From positions 5,857,748 through 5,921,747 of the forward strand of contig NC_018397.1 of NCBI RefSeq assembly GCF_000208865.1: 64,000 nt of DNA. The letters are read 5' to 3'. This document shows positions 1 to 13,767 of the stretch, in pieces. The position numbers and the translations under genes are program-made. Source of the DNA: Neospora caninum Liverpool. Taxonomy: Eukaryota; Apicomplexa; Conoidasida; Eucoccidiorida; Sarcocystidae. Numbering within the stretch: position 1 is the stretch's first letter; the number at the start of each line of letters is the position of its first letter. Below the pieces are notes generated by a model that was not told where the DNA came from, ran no database searches, and worked only from the letters and a program-made list of their open reading frames with translations.

Positions 1-1
1 G

Positions 2-3000
2 GAAGACCACTCACGCATGCAGCAAGGGCCCGAAGGCGGTGCGCCAGGAGCGGGAACTGGGAGGGACGGAGATCAGAAACCCGACAGTTTTGTGCGAAAT
101 ATCCAAGAGGTAGTTTCAGAAGATCGAACGGTGTCAGGAAGGACGTTCGCATTTGTAGTGCCTCCAGAGGCGCCGCGTTTCGGAGAGGTACCGCGTCCGG
201 CGGGGCGTCTGTGTAACCCGCTGGAGTCGCCAGCGCTTTCGAGGTCTGACGGTACGCAGGCCGAGACAGGACCACGGCAGTTTGTAGGACCGGCTGATGT
301 TCCAAGTGAAGCGGCTGCGGCGGTTGCGGCGGCATCCCGGTTGCTAGACCAGTATGCCTGTGAGGAACTGCGAACAGACAAGCGAGAGGCAGGTGTGAGT
401 GAGGTTGCTGCTGGAGCTCGCGTGGACATCCCCTTACACCATGGCCTGGAATCGGAAAGACTTCTGCTGGAGTGCGGCCTACGACCTCGAGACGGTCTGG
501 GGGATTCCCAGCAAACCAGGCAGTTTGCCTCGTCATCTGAAGATACTCTGCCGCTTCCAGCTGCAGCTCAGGTCGGGGGAAGAGAGGCACACGGCGGGCT
601 GGACCCGATGCCCCCAGCGTCTGCAGAATTGATGAATGCTCTCGTGCAACAGGTACAGCACCAGCTGCAACAACAGATAGAGCAGCAACTCCAGATTCAT
701 CGTGGTGCGGCGGCCGAGTGTCTGAGACCTCCAGCATTAGGCTCTGCCGTCGCGTCGCAGGGCGCTTCCGTGCAGACTCTGCCTCCACTGTCAGCACTGA
801 ACAAGCAAATCAGCGGGCGCGGTAACAGCCAGCTGGATGCTTCAGAAGCCTTTCCAGTTTCCGCGATCGAAGCTGCGGCGGTGGCACTGCTCGAGAGCCG
901 GCGATGCTCTCTGAGTGCAGCAAGGGCTCTTCGAGCACCCAGTGCTTCGGCAGCTGCTCCGCCGGCTCTTGGACGCGGCGCCCCAACTGTCCCCGTGATT
1001 AGCGGCTCCTCAAGTAGTACTCCCTTGGACATTCTCGGAATGGACGGCGCCGATGATCTCCACGACTTTAAAGAGCACTGCTCAGTTTTCATTAGCTGGA
1101 TACCGCGAGTTGCACGCGCAGAAGACCACCGACAAAAGGAGCAAATGGAGAAACGAGTAAGGAGATCTGACAGCCGTGTCGCGCCGGGCAGCTTGCCTGT
1201 AATGACAGACGCGGGAAAGGAGTGTATGATATATACAGCAAACAAGAGGCTGAATCGTGTCTGCAGAGAATTTCAAACCATCGCAACCGCGCAGCAGATC
1301 ACTTCTGTGCATTTCTGTTGCGCGTGGGGCCACCAACGCACACGTGTGGCAGGTGGATGCATTATATACTCATGAAAGATTGGTGTGTGTGCTGTGGTTT
1401 TTTCCTTGCAGTTGAAGCTCTTGTTTGAAGTAGGCTTGAAAGTTCGAGGTATTGTGCGCGTCGCGCTCTTTCCTCCGCGTGGCTCCCACTGCTGCGTTCT
1501 TTTCGAGACTCCGCAAGCAGCACAAGCCTTTATCAGACAGTATGGGGGCTCCACGTACACCTCTAGCACGGAACGTTTCAAAGCGGAGATCTGCGCTGCG
1601 CATGCTGTCACTTTTGACCGTGGCATCGAACGCGTTTTTGTTCGCATTGAGGAATTCAAACCCCAGTTGCTTCAACAAACCTGTTCCAACCAACCGGCGC
1701 ACGGTGCGGGATCGAGTGGCTCGGGCTGCTCGCCTGCCAGTTCTCGGCCCCTCTCTACTGCGGCAACTGCAGAAGGTTCAGGGCGCCAGAACTCCGGTCA
1801 CCAGAGGCACCAGCAAGGTTCTCTAGGGCCTGCTCTCGCCCCTTTCAACTCACTACGCACACCGGTCGAGAATGCGCGAGAGGAAAGTTTCATGCAGCAC
1901 CGCTCGCTCCAGCAGCTCATGTTTCTCAAGCAGCTTCGGCAGGAGCATAATGGGGAGTCTCACCTGGAGGAAGCGCACGGTTCGACCCCATCGACGTTAT
2001 CAGGGTTCCCCGCGGCCGGTCTCCCGGCCTCTCCGGACCTCTGCAGCCTCCAGCAGGAACGGCAACGCGTGCTGTTTCGCTCCCAGTCGGCTGTGCAGGG
2101 GGCACTTGAAATTGCAAACTTTTTGTCCAGCCGAAGCGGGTCCAAGAATTTGTTGCAGCAACGCCGGCATCCCAGATTTGGACGGGCGGCCACAATGGAT
2201 ATGCCGTCACAGTCGTGGCTAGGAGGGCATCGACAGGCAGCGGACATTCGGGGACAGAATTCCGTGCCAGCTGTTCACAATCGAGCCTGCGCCGAGGCGG
2301 GCACCGAGGGGCCGTTTGGCGCGGTGTATACTGCTAAGCCTGGCGAGGACGAAATGGACCGGCAACAGCTGACAAAGGCAGGCGCCCGTCTTCTCTCCGA
2401 GTTGAAACCAGAAGAGCAAGCAGAGCTTGGCCAGCTGTGGCAAGCGTTAATGCTCCAGCAGCAGTCTCTTTTCGCGGCAGGAGGAAACGGAGCCCCTAGC
2501 CTTCCCAGACAGAGTCCATCTCAACAGCTCCTCACAGCCGGGCTGCAACAGCTTCGCCGAGAACAGCACTTCCCTAAGCGGCGGCACAGAGATTCTCAGA
2601 ACCGTGGTGCGGAGCGGGCTGCGGAGTTGCACCAGGGAGGGAAGCACTCCATTCCCGGCAGAGCAGACGTAGAAGGGACTGTAGAGCATGCAGGTAAACT
2701 TCCGGTGCCTGCTAGCACTCGGGGAAGTCACCGGACGGGAGACCCACGGGTTGGCGGCGCCCCCAGATTATCACAGTCACACCGGGCAGCGCATTTCGCT
2801 CCGGCGGGCTGTGGCGTTAGCGGTGGACAAGAACCGGAAGGGAAGTGGGGTGCGTCTCCGTCGCGGTTTCTCGTCTCAATGCCTCAACATGGAGGAAGAG
2901 TGGAGACCCCTCGCCATCGCCATGGCAACATCAGGAGCAGCGGCGGCACCGGTGGTGTCTACAACAACAGTCGACTGAGCATGGCCAGCAACACCCGACA

Positions 3001-3043
3001 TCGGCACCGGGGGGGCGCGAGCGGCCGTTGCGTCAATTCGTAA
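2..3043 (+). CDS. RRM-domain protein with Gln-rich flanks (5' partial)
   Basis: Two exons join in phase: 2/17-1156 and 1412-3043, with a GTAAGG donor at 1157 and a pyrimidine-rich acceptor ending TTGCAG at 1411. From the ATG at 17 this gives 923 residues, but the frame is open to the left edge, so the true start may lie outside. Around the junction is one RNA-recognition-motif-like fold: RNP2-like VFISWIP at the end of exon 1, then LKLLFEVGLKVRGIVRVALF and an RNP1-like GSHCCVLFE followed by TPQAAQAFIRQYGG in exon 2. Upstream residues ~205-225 are Gln-rich; the rest is Ser/Gly/Pro/Gln low complexity, common in coccidian nuclear proteins. Role inferred: RNA binding or mRNA processing. The RRM call rests on pattern only; its target is unknown. 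The fact that the intron splits the domain and that joining restores it is the best support for the model. Confidence 0.75.
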
Positions 3044-6000
3044 ACAGTGGTCCAGCTGGCATCTGTGCGTTACAGGCGTGATCACAACTCTAGGGAGTCC
3101 GAAACCAAAGTAGAAGCCGGCGGCGACAGTGTTGCCTCCGCTGTAAGCTCGATAAGACCGGTTGGTACAGGACGCTACGTCGATTACCATAGTTCGTGTT
3201 CCGCTCCACAGTTCGGGGGTATGTTGTGGTTCGTGAAGCTACGTGAAGACATCAAACGGCGCTCGTGGTATGGGTGATTGGAAAGGAAGCCAGCGTCTGT
3301 CATGGCGTGGTTAGAAGGGGTCAGCGGAGAAGGGCACCCCACATTCTCTCGGAGCGGGTCACCGTTTTGGCGGAGACTACGACATATCTTCGGTGAAGTC
3401 GCTGGGGGCTTGTAGTTTTCACGCATGGGATCGAAGTCATTTTTTCTCCGTCTCCGTTGTGAGTCCGCCACATCCGTCCAGCCCCACAGTCTGCGGTCTG
3501 ACCTTCGCTCTTGATCGAGGGGTTCTGTTTTCCGTCTGGTTCCTTCTGCTGTGAACTGCGTTTTGTGTCATGATTACAGTGGGCGTCAAGCGACAGTTTT
3601 CGGTGAAGCAGCGTGTCAACGTTGTTTCATCGATTATTTTTGAATGGTACCTACCATTCTGCAGATGAAGGTGTGTGAAGTGGACGAGCAGCACCCTCTC
3701 TGAGCCGTGGTGCAAACGTGAATGCTAGAGAGAAAGGCGCCAGCTTCCTGTGGTGCGTCCGACATCGGTAACACTGCCCTCCCGCTGTGGCTATTTTTGC
3801 TGTCTTTTGTTCATCCTCGTCAGTGAGCTACGTGAAGCATTTTTGACGGGCGGAGATCATCTGTGGCAAGGAAGAGTTTGTAATGTTCGAGAACCGGGAC
3901 CCGATTGGCCGCCCAAACACTTTTGATTAGAAGGGGGGCTTGGCATTCACATGGACTTCAGGAATCGTGGATAAATTATTCTTCGTGCACACAACAGGTT
4001 GCGGTGATACGAGTTTCGAACTCGTTTATAATTTTTTCCCCTCGGTAGCAAGGTCCTTGTTTCATGAGGCAGGCGCTCTTGCTTTGTCTACTAAATGTCT
4101 GACGGGAATGTGCCTGTGCGTATGTTCCGGATGTGGGCACAAATGTCGAAGTGGGGTGGCGGGGGAGGAGGGGGGTTTTTTCTACTGTTCAGTGATAATA
4201 TTATGACGCGCGCTTTTTTATGGGGCATCTGCTGTTAATCAAAATGTGACGAGCCACGTTTTCGCGGTGCCGCGAGGGAGTCGTCGAGTAAACGCGAGTC
4301 TGGATAGGCTTCTTCATGGGTATTACCACTGGTGTCAGTTGACGCTGACGGCAGTTGTGAGGAATTCGTGGTGCTAGCAATTGCATTTGCGCGGTTGTCA
4401 AACATGTATGGATGACGGAAGAGAGGGCGACGCCGGTGTCCATGGAGATAAGGAGCTCCATGGCACGCGGCTGCGCGGCTTACCTCTTGTGCGGCCGCCA
4501 AGTGACTATGGAGGCGGCGGGAAGGCATGCTGGGTGAGGCCCATGCAGGTGAGGAGAGTCTGCTTCAGCTGATGTCTGTTATCGTTGAGTGATTTGTCAT
4601 TAAGCGTCTGGATTTGTCTTGTATAGTGATTTTGTTTCAGCTGATCCAGCTAAGACGAATGCCGCTTCCCAAAAATTGTCTTCATCTTACAAGCGAAGGT
4701 GCGTGAGAGGGAAACTGCTGCGTCTCGCGGGTTACTCTGGAACCGTGAAGTAGGAAAGCTGTATGAGATGATGACGGACAGAGTTACAGAGATGACGGGT
4801 TCGCAACAACTCATCTGTTACGGAATGTGAGGCGGTAGTAGTATCCTGTGTCTGGTTCCGCCCAAACTGTAGCTGACCGAATCGCATTTCGCTTTTCCAG
4901 CAGTTTTAGAGAATTCTTTAGTGGACTGCGATTCAAGGAAACTGGTGAGGGACAGAGGGAAATGGTTTATCAGCAGTCATTGACGTCTTTAGGAATTTTG
5001 ACGTGGTCCATGTCCCGGATCAGGCACCGAGCCTTTCCGTCGATTTCGTTATGCCATTGTAGGCGGACTCCACTCCCGGCCACGAACCGGCAACCGCCAT
5101 AGGCAGTCGAGAAGCACAGGCCATGCTGTGACCTGTTTGTGGCACAGGAAAAGCAGCTCCAGCAAGGTTGTGATTGCAGATGCCACTGCCACCGTAGCCG
5201 TTCAGTGTGACGGCCACGCAGGACAGTTCAGTTGGGGCCGCTTCATGTGTTAGCTGTAGAAGACTACGTTGCCAGCTGCGGTAGCTGGAGGGGCGCTGGC
5301 TCAGGCGAAGGGCACTGGCTCTGACAAAGCAACGAAAGAGTAACCGGACGAAGCACGTTTTCTATAACGGCAGTACAAGGGGGTTTGACGGCGCCCAGTA
5401 CACGTTCCAAATGCGTGGCAATCCTACGTCCCTTGTGGATGGTGTGCCGCGGAGGGGTGTTGGCGGGCCCGGTTCTGCAGTAGGGTTCGGCATCCAGTAG
5501 GGGATTCCCCTTCAGTTCGGGCAGTAATTGTATTGCAGAGGGAGTGTAATAATCCTCAGCGAGCGAGAAGTACGGGCACTCCGCAGTGACCAGGTGTCTC
5601 TGGGAAATTGTGTTTTTGTAAAGGAACATCGTTTCAGCATGCTGCAACCGGCAGTAAAAGCCAGGAAGTGAAGCATGCATGCAACGCCACAATACGGGTT
5701 CGTCATGCTGTACGTTCGTTCCACTGGCTGGAAAGGTTTTCTCATCGAGTGTAGTGACCACGCAGTCCGGAATCCGACAGGAGCCAATTGTATTGACCGC
5801 TAATTGGTTCCACATCCTTCGGTGGATGCTGGCGAGGAATATGATTGTAGTCGGAGGTGTTCCTGTCACTCTGCATATATCCAAGGGGGTGCGATATCGT
5901 GCTCAACATTTCATATGGACACGGGTTAATCAGCCACGTCTGGATATTTTCCTTGAGTATGTCGTGTTCGTCGAGTGAGGGATTCTCGCGCGTCCGGCCA

Positions 6001-9000
6001 CATCTATCTGTGACTGTACCGTTCGCCGTTACACAGGAATAATATGTTTCAGTTTTTGAAGATACTGGGAGCCGACAGTGTTCAGTATTGGCAGTCCGTT
6101 CCATAGTGGTGCAGCTCGTCCACAGGAGAGGTTCGGTCTGTGCCAGCATGCAAACAAAAGTCACCATAGTGCTTTCTCTTGATTTCAAATCTTCGTGGCA
6201 CACGGTTGCGGTGTAGAGTTTATGACAAGTGCCCGTCTGGCGCATGCAATTCGAGCGTCATGCGATTGTGTCATTCTGTTTAGCATGGCATACTGTTTTC
6301 TCGTGTGTAGCCAGAAATGAAATTGGTTGGTTGGCGTCGGCGACCGAGGTACCCCATGGGGGTTTGGTAATATTGCTAGCTCTGCAGCAGTTGTTTTCCC
6401 ACAGCGGTGGAAGTTACTAGTATGAGAGTGGTTCGATATTCAGTTGTGACTGTGTCCTGCATACGTCATTTCATACGTCATTTGCCCTTTTTCCGAGTCG
6501 TGACGGGTGGTGGAAGGGTCTTTACCGATTTTTGCCGCTAGACAGCTGATAGTCTCAGGTAATGGTCATGTGAAGAAGGATTGTGTGGCGATGTCGACGG
6601 GGTCTGTAAACAGCAGCACTGCTGTCGCAGGAACGTCTTTACTGTCAGTATCTGCGTTGAGGCACTGGCTTCATTCAAAGAGAACTTGCGAAAGCATCAG
6701 GCAAGCGGCGTTTGTAACGTCACCTGCAGTGCATATTCGTGAGGTTGTTACCCTTCCACTTCCACATGGGGTACTAGCTTCTGCGTCAACTTCGGTGGTC
6801 AAAGATGACTAGGCTGCAGTTACTCCCCGTCCGTTGACGTTCGTGAGAGACTGCGACAGTCAGCCAGGTCTGGAAGTAGTCCCTGGGGTCCGGTTTCTGT
6901 TCGTAATGATGAATGAGTTATGTATGTGTTGAGCTTCCTTCAATTTTACTGCAACAGCTTTTTACATTACCTTGTCGTCTCGGCCCCGCAACGTACCTGA
7001 GGGACACACATTCGGGTCTTTTTTTTGTGAGGAGGTGGAAAGGAACCGCAAATCATTTTTGTTTCATTCCTGCAGAATGGCGGGGTTTCACGTCGAGTCA
7101 GAAGGTAGAGAGTCGATCCTGTTGCAGTAAGCCGACTGAAAGCCCACAGAGGCAGGCAGCCGTTACTGCTTACGGTGTACGAATGGTCGAGAAGGTGGCA
7201 GGTCAGACGGGCTTAACCTACGGATGACTATGTGGTTTATATCCAGCGGCAGTTCTTTCGATTACGGCATAGAACACGGAGTCTCAGTCAGGGAATCTGT
7301 ATTAATCTTATAAGTAGATACGGTACGTGTTTGCCTATGAATGCGCACGCGCTCAACTGGTGATGTTCGTACTCTGGTACGAGCATTTTCTGGCCCGTGA
7401 AGGAGGGCGGCCAGTCTGTGTGGGGTGACATCACCACACGGGTCCAGTGTTTAAACTTGACGCCGAAGCACTCCCCCAGCGGGGTCAACGGCCATCCCTT
7501 GTTGGTACCTTTATAATCTATTCCTCTGATGCGTTCACGCGTAAGCTACTGTTAAGCATCTGGCGCTCTGTCCATATTTCCCCGTGAATTTGAAAAATAC
7601 CAACACGTTGCAGTATTTTTACCTGTAGTGGTGTTTAGTGCAAGATGGAAGATAAGCTGGCTTACCCAGACTTTCGCGGACTCTTTGTGGAATGCGAAAC
7701 TTTGCGATGCCAATGGCGTTTTCGCAGCTTGAATATTCGAACAGGAGGCTGCTTGGTCCTAACACGGCTGGAAACAGAGGGACACAGCGATAACCGGAAG
7801 AATTCGTCAAAAGGCTTTCCAACCGCCGTGTTCGATGCGCTTATCTGCTTCCAGGCTCTGCTGTTATCTGGCACTGGCAGGGGAACACCCAAGCATGTCC
7901 GACCGGTGCAACACGTCTTACAGATGAGTGCGGTGCAGTGAAAACACCTTAGCGTGTACATCTGGTTTTTGTTCCTCGTATTCAGCGGCGCTATATAAGA
8001 AACGTCAACAGAAACTTTGCCGTCAGCTCCCACGTTGCTCGCATCTTGTAAACACTACCAGCGCAGCGGAACTGCTGAGTTTCACGTTCAGTAGCTGCAG
8101 TGTGACACTAGGGGATCTGCGGGCAATATGCTCGCTCCCTCTTGAAAGTACGTCCCCACCAGGTTAATACGGTGTCTTGAAACCACTGCGGCCGCCACTG
8201 CTCGAAGACCTGCCAAGAAACGATACATGCCCCTCACCCGTAGAACATGTTGCTCGAACGACTTCGCGGCAGAAACAGGTATTAGTCTTCTCGTCTATGT
8301 CAGTCGAAGAATCGATGCTACTTCTGTCTATGCGCGGCTGACCCCTCGTAACCAAAGCCAGCACCAGTTCTGCGAGCCTGCACGTGCGCAGTCGCTCTAC
8401 GGGTTGGTGTATGTTCTCTACCAGCCACGTTGTCTACAGCTTAATTATACTACGCCATGTGAACACGGTATGCCAACGTTTTTGTACTAGTTGATCAAAG
8501 TAACATATTTTGTGCAGCTGCCGTAGAACATGCGGGATGACCGACACCGTGTGTGCAGCCACGATGGAAACATGTTTGGAACTCTCTTGTATCTGTGTAA
8601 CCGAGGTGCGAGCTCGAGTGGATCATTTATACACGCTGGTCGAACGGGGAATGTAACACAGGACAGCGGACACCCTGTCCAGCCGGATAATCTCCTTCGT
8701 TGCTAAATATGTCGCTTCAGGTGGAGTGTGTTTGAGAATCCAGTAACGCCTTCCACGACGTCAGAAACGCGTTTTTTTTCTTCGAAGCGCGGCCGCCTCA
8801 TGCAGTTGACCGCAGCAGTGCTCCAATCACGGCTTAAATGCTGCTCATACACTCAAGGATCTTGTGCATCACGCTCACTCCCACGAAAGACACCAGGCAG
8901 TTTCAGCAAAACTTGATGGTCCTTGCACCTCATCACGCGGAGGCTTCTTCCGCCCAGATAAAAATGTGTCGACCTGTGGTGTCCAGCCCACCTCCCCTTA

Positions 9001-9123
9001 TTCCGCCAACGCGTGTATATCCCATAACTGCCGTTATGGTACATCACCTGTGCCCAACAAAAAATGTACATCTGCCCACCACGGCAGACAGACTACTCTG
9101 CGCTTCTCTTCCTACACCGCCGC
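3044..9123. other. 6-kb stretch without a convincing gene
   Basis: This includes the presumed 3' UTR of the RRM gene and the 3' flank of the HVA22-type gene. No spliced reading frame with domain content was found. The longest opposite-strand frames (5264-5884 and 5742-6245, minus) are Cys-containing but show no continuous family match. A perfect 12-bp tandem duplication lies at 6460-6483. Confidence 0.6.
6460..6483. repeat. 12-bp perfect tandem duplication
   Basis: The unit CATACGTCATTT occurs at 6460-6471 and again at 6472-6483. It is in non-coding sequence and looks like a simple slippage duplication. Confidence 0.9.
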
Positions 9124-9568
9124 CTAGAGCTCCTTCCGACTCGTCATTGACGCTTCAGTGCTCGCATGCATGCGGGCAATGGCATCACTAACGTAAGTCT
9201 TGAGAGGGACCACCACATGATGTTGAAGCGCATTTGCAACCAGGTCGAGATATTCGACATAGTGGCAGAGAAACCACCCATAGAACCGTGACGTCAAACC
9301 GAGCTTGGGGACAGCAAGAACAATCACCAAAACAACTTTCACCAATGCGAGCAGCCACGATGGCAGCAAGAAGAAAACAGGAGTCACAACGTAAGGGAAC
9401 ACAACAGTGACGAGAGCAGAAAAAAGCAAGAAGTACTGTGTCCACAACAGCATAGCGTTTTCGTTCGGCGACGTTTTTTGCTTGATGCAAGCGTGCAATG
9501 CCGCCAAGGTGGGGGCCACAAGGCCCAACGAATAGAAAAGAATCGAACACAAAATAACCGTCATCATC
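9124..9568 (-). CDS. TB2/DP1/HVA22 (REEP/Yop1) family protein, last exon
   Basis: The minus-strand exon starts after an acceptor (TTCACCAG just above 9568), needs one base to complete its first codon, and runs to a stop at 9124-9126 (about 147 residues). It begins RMMTVILCSILFYSLGLVAP, followed by the family hallmark: a short polar loop (SPNENAMLLWTQYFLLFSA), two closely spaced hydrophobic hairpins, and the LVIVLAVPKLG segment matching the conserved V-W-L-x-P-x-x-x-G region of REEP/Yop1/HVA22. A charged amphipathic helix follows. Family role: wedge-like hairpins that curve tubular ER membrane. The first exon(s) could not be joined in phase; a nearby ATG at ~9756 gives the wrong phase with its only good donor. 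The N-terminus is therefore missing from this call, while family membership is fairly secure. Confidence 0.8.
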
Positions 9569-12500
9569 CTGGTGAAGAGATATGAAAACCAGCTTAATGT
9601 GTAAGTGGTTCCCGCCAGTCCACAGGCCGCTGCGGAGGAGACACAACCGATCCGTGGCGGAAGGCGTACAGTCACAGCAGAAGTTACCGAAAACGGACAG
9701 TGAAGGGAGCTTCGTTTCACAACAAATGATTCCCTTGGAACCCATAGACCAATACTGAACCATGCAATAGAAAAGAATTCCCTGGCACGACGTTTTTTGG
9801 TCCTTTAGAGAGAGGCAGTGGGACTGGGAGACGTGACCTCTTCAGTCACCCCCGTGTGCAAAATCGGGTGGTGCCGTGAATCGGTTTCCATCGCGTGAAA
9901 GCTAAGAGACACTGCGCGCGCAGCAATTTAAGGCTTAGTCTGCCAGCGTACTCCGTAGCCAGCAGCTGCCCGTACAAATTCTTCGCACATGCAAATACTA
10001 TTTTTTGGTGAAATTCGTTTCGGACATGAGCAAGTCAGCGGTTTTGGCGTGTCCCTTTTCAAAACCGTCTCTGAAGGGCGGAGGCAGACTCTTCCCCGAC
10101 TTTCCCGTCCTGGATATCGCCCGGGAGGATTGGCAAACTTTGTGTCGGAGCAGCATTACGCCGGAGGCGGCGCGGCATAGCGGGGCTACTCCTAGGGCGG
10201 TTCAACTGGTCATGGCCTCGTCGCAAGCAGCCACATCTCTGCCACATGGTTCTGTCAAAGCTTACACACTCTGGCTCGCATCTCTGAGGCCGTTCCAATA
10301 CTCTTTTCCGAGAACCAACTAGTTTCGAAGTCTATGGCCCAACCCTGAGCTGGTGAAAAGCTTTTCAGACTCTGTAGACTCGAGGAGCCGTTTGCCTGCT
10401 ACCTACGCTCAGTGTTGACGTTGTAGTGCCTTGAAATGCAGCGTACACTGTCATCATCGAGCCTCCGTTGAGGTGCCCACCGGAGCATCCTGGGGGTTCT
10501 TCACTCACGACTCGCGTAGATAGAGTTACTCGGAGAGGTGCAGAAGGGGTCGTTACGAAGTTGTTGATCAGTGACTGGCTCCTACACCTTTCTGTGTGTC
10601 TTCGCGTCTTCTCGGAGAGCCATATGGGAGAGACACCTGGGTTGTCCTTCAGCGGAATCGGTGTGGTGTCATGGGGCTTCCCCATGCATAACCGACGATC
10701 ACCACAGAACTGCACTCAATGCTCCGGTCAGGTGACGAGGAAAAGCTGCCTGTGAGGTGATCCCCTTGAGACAAGACACGCGAGAGTTAAACTCAGGAAT
10801 GCACAATAATAGCGGAGGCGTTCGGTGAACAGCATTGATTCGACGCTTCTTGTCAAAACGCAGCACGACTATACATCCCTCTAGGAGTTCGCTTTTTTCT
10901 CCCAGGTTTCCCTTGGCTGATGTTGTGCTTGAACTCCAACCACGAGATGTAAGGCGGCAAGTGGTGCAAACAAAGCGCTGTGGAACCGCTAGTGATGCAG
11001 TGGAGAAGCCCCTTCGCGATCAGTTCGCCTGTCTGCCCAGAAAAACAGTCGTTTTCGTATTCCTGTCTCAGAGAGGTAGAAGCAGTTGTTGTTTCATACA
11101 CTCTTCTGTTAGAGCGATGTCATTTTCGTTGCGTACACCATGAAAATAAGCTGCCACAAGCATTCATGTGCGTATTACCTAGTGTGAAACCAAAGATACC
11201 GATCCAAGTGCAGGGGCAGGTGCGGAGCCAGGGGACAATCGGGGCGGGGTCCGAGTTGCAGTTCCGGTGAAACCCTGAGAAAACGCGCTACGAGCTAGCT
11301 GACCCGACAGGGGGGATTGTCTTGTAGGTGGACGGTTCCGAGAAACTGCTAACGATTTTCTCATTGGGCGGGACATCAGCGTGCATGTGGGCTACCCTGC
11401 CAATGACTCCCGGATTTGCTCTCATTGGATAATTGCACACGCAGCGGTGTCGGTGCTGTGTATGAACCCTTGTTGTTCGGCAGGTGTTACCACTGAGGGG
11501 AGTTACCCACAGTGTCAGTGTACCGGATGGACAGAGGACGTTTCTGTACCTTCATCAGTTTCCTTGGCGGTGAGAGTGATTTTTTTGTGCTTCAGAAAAG
11601 AAGATGTAGCGGGTCATGTGCACTGGGGACGCTGAATGTCGCAAAGCAAAAGGACGCAACTAAGGAATGGCTTCCTTGGAAGCATTGGCTGTGGTTCGAT
11701 AGCCGTGCAATGTGTCGCGTACCACTGTCTACGCTGCAGATTGCGATCTGCGACTCAGCTCATTGTGGTGGGCGTCGTTCGCTGTGCGGAGTATACAACG
11801 TAGCATTTGCAGGATTCTAGTTTCATCCCGATTCTGTGACCGTGGAACCATTTGATGCCTTCTTCAGTTGCTGCCAGAAGCTCATGGAATGCCTCGGCAG
11901 TCCTTGGCGCTCGAGGAACTACGCGGCCCCCTTGGCATAGCGAGCGATTGTTTTGTCTTGCCTTTCCACAATCAACAACATTATTCAGAAAGCTGCGACC
12001 TTCGCAGTGGAAGGATGCCGTTGCAGAGACTCTGAGGTAGCAACGCGGGCTTGGATACATTAGTGCTGGTGGATCACTGTCCCACTCGCCGAACTGCCGC
12101 TCCTGCAAAGGTCTGAGGCGTCGTAGTTTCTCTCAGCTCTGAGAGGTCCGGTCGAGGATGCTGGAGCCGACGGGCTTGCAGGAAGGCTTGCCTCTGTTTT
12201 GAATGACTGTTTAAGCAGAATCATCCCATTCAGCAATTCCTTAAGAAACAACGACGCCGAATTGTGTCGACGATTTGAAAGTTCTTCTGGGAAAACGCTT
12301 GGCAGTACGGCACCACTTAAAGATTGGCGTACCTGGCAAACCAGATGCAGTGGGAATCCGAAGCACTTTGGGAGAGTCAGAGCGGATGCCTCAAGCGAAA
12401 GCGTTGCCAAAGACCTTTCGTGGGATCACTTTGTGGGACCTTAGTTTGATACTGTGAAACCAGCACAGTACGTATGCAGCCGCTCCAATTGGTGCACAGA

Positions 12501-13767
12501 AATTCCGGTAAACGGCCGCGTCGTATCGGCAGTGCGTTGCAGTTCCCCTCCGTTTGAGTGCCTCTTTCGACTGAGTCATTTAGATTCGTTCCAATACTCT
12601 TTTTATGGGGATCTGTTGAGAGTTAGTGCATCACTGGTATGTACTCGTCTCTACGGGCAATCTCGAGTGACCCCGGCTGATGGAGACACGCAGGCGCATG
12701 CATCCAAAGACAACCGCCGGTGACCTGTGTCACTGCCACATTCGTTGTCGACCTCCAACCGTACGTTTTGCAGGTCTATCCACGGACAAATGTAAACTGC
12801 TATAGTTCTTTGACAAGTCTCTAGTCAGCAAACAGTTTCCATTGGCCGTGGGGTGTCGCCGAAAGGCGCCATTTGCTTGACATCAATCGGCGTTTTCTAC
12901 CAACACTGGCATCGGCCCCGTCCCGGAGGGAAGTCCATCAGGTTGCCTTCACATCTGCAACATCGTCGCTTCTCCAATTACAGTGCTTGAATTGAAGCAC
13001 CTCTAGTTTCTGAACAGCGTTCAAGTGCCGAGCGAGGGTGCCTTTGCTAAAACAACTGTCTTTCGAATCGGTCCGAATACATTGGCCCGACTCAAGCCCA
13101 CTCTTCGCCGATGTGCGAGGGGACGTGCCGCAGCGCGACCGGTGGAGAGTTGTCGCTTTTTTCGTGCTCTTCACAATGACGATTCATTAACAAAACGGTT
13201 CCGCAAGCCCCGATCACAGTAGTGAGGCGAGACACTCCTGTCCGCGCGAAAACGGATGGCATGAGCTTGTGATGCACTGGACAGGAGCATCGTTACCTCA
13301 GAGGACTGTACGTTTTGGCGAAGATGCTGCTCGAAATGTGATTCGTCGTCAAGGGAAAAAATCGACAGGACTGTGGAGACCTGGGAAGCCCTGTGCAGCC
13401 GCTGTTCTGTACCGTCCTTCACAGAGGCATGACACAGAGGATTTGCAGGCAACTGGAAGGCGGTGCAATACGTCGATGCGTTCCTCCGAGGCATAGCAAT
13501 TTCTCACCATCTGGCATTCAGGCCATTCTGCACTCCAAATTGTCATTTGCCGCGGTCAAAAGATATTGTCTTAAAGAGTGACCGGGGGCCGATCAGGCTC
13601 ACAACCTACGATTGTGGGGACGTTGCCGGCTGTTTTGTCGAAGGGATAAGACGCATCTGCCCTAATACACTACCACATTCCTCGTGGAAACTGCGTTCAA
13701 AGGTGTAAACTCTTCAACTCCGTAAAGCCATGTTTCAGTCTCGTCTAGACGGTGTCAGTTCTCGTCG
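9569..13767. other. Spacer holding the unresolved 5' end of the HVA22-type gene and the NFS2 upstream region
   Basis: One or more 5' exons of the HVA22-type gene must lie here on the minus strand, probably close to 9569. The rest is presumably promoter and 5' UTR for both divergent genes. A 105-residue plus frame at 10005-10322 is the only other notable frame; it has no hydrophobic segment or recognisable domain and I do not call it a gene. Confidence 0.5.

Noticed and set aside
10290..12605. Shared 16-mer GTTCCAATACTCTTTT at ~10290 and ~12588
   Set aside because: Similarity does not extend beyond the word; about one such chance match is expected in 64 kb.
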